Positions 12,897-12,944 of a DNA stretch of 12,944 nt are shown piece after piece. The DNA comes from an uncultured Bacteroidales bacterium. Lineage in GTDB: Bacteria > Bacteroidota > Bacteroidia > Bacteroidales > Muribaculaceae. The notes under the pieces are model-generated. The model worked only from the letters and a program-made list of their open reading frames with translations. It had not been told where the DNA came from and ran no database searches. The stretch spans positions 1 to 12,944 of the forward strand of contig USHH01000042.1 of NCBI GenBank assembly GCA_900554345.1, in the 5' to 3' direction. The number at the start of each line of letters is the position of its first letter. Position 1 is the stretch's first letter. Both the position numbers and the translations under genes were made by a program.

Positions 12897-12944
12897 GGTG
12901 CGGCTGGGCAGATGGCTGGGGCCGCGCGGCAGCGTCCTTCTGCC

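Noticed and set aside
12492..12944. A natural dnaJ insertion or horizontal transfer next to the rhomboid genes
   Set aside because: The fragment is broken at both ends, carries no mobile-element features and begins exactly at a 14-G run that also breaks the rhomboid. Misassembly is simpler.

Overview
The window looks like a Bacteroidales chromosome fragment, most plausibly a high-GC gut lineage such as Muribaculaceae. The lineage guess is inference. It rests on a GldE-type CNNM protein followed by a phosphopantetheinyl transferase, a radical SAM/lipoprotein pair of the type known from Bacteroides and Prevotella, a C10 protease with a T9SS-like tail, a divergent HU/rhomboid-rhomboid locus, and Bacteroidetes-type promoters (TTTG, 19-20 bases, TAnnTTTG). 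The last ~450 bases do not belong to this genome: at a run of 14 G (12473-12486) a rhomboid gene stops and a Firmicutes-like dnaJ fragment starts on the other strand.

Layout. 1-1887 (+) is the 3' part of an AddA/RecB-like helicase-nuclease gene cut by the left edge. Converging on it after 22 bases is a two-gene minus-strand unit (3436 to 1910): a small lipoprotein with a strong promoter and a radical SAM/SPASM protein. Upstream is a second minus-strand unit (5645 to 3650): gldE overlapping a 4'-phosphopantetheinyl transferase gene, with a promoter before it and a hairpin after it. Next, still on the minus strand, are a secreted C10 cysteine protease (8245 to 5879) ending at a perfect 16-bp inverted repeat, a Bax inhibitor-1 family membrane protein (9018 to 8299), and argS (10846 to 9071), spaced 52-53 bases apart. 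HU (11238 to 10975) ends in a terminator whose T-tract overlaps the argS promoter. Divergent from HU, two overlapping rhomboid genes run rightward from 11395; the second is broken at the G run.

Functionally the native part mixes housekeeping genes (DNA-break repair, arginyl-tRNA synthetase, HU, carrier-protein activation) with envelope and secreted functions (GldE, rhomboids, BI-1, the C10 protease, the lipoprotein). The least understood element is the radical SAM/lipoprotein pair, where the enzyme may modify the lipoprotein or a related peptide. No rRNA, tRNA, CRISPR array or insertion sequence was seen, and no gene-free stretch reaches 300 bases.
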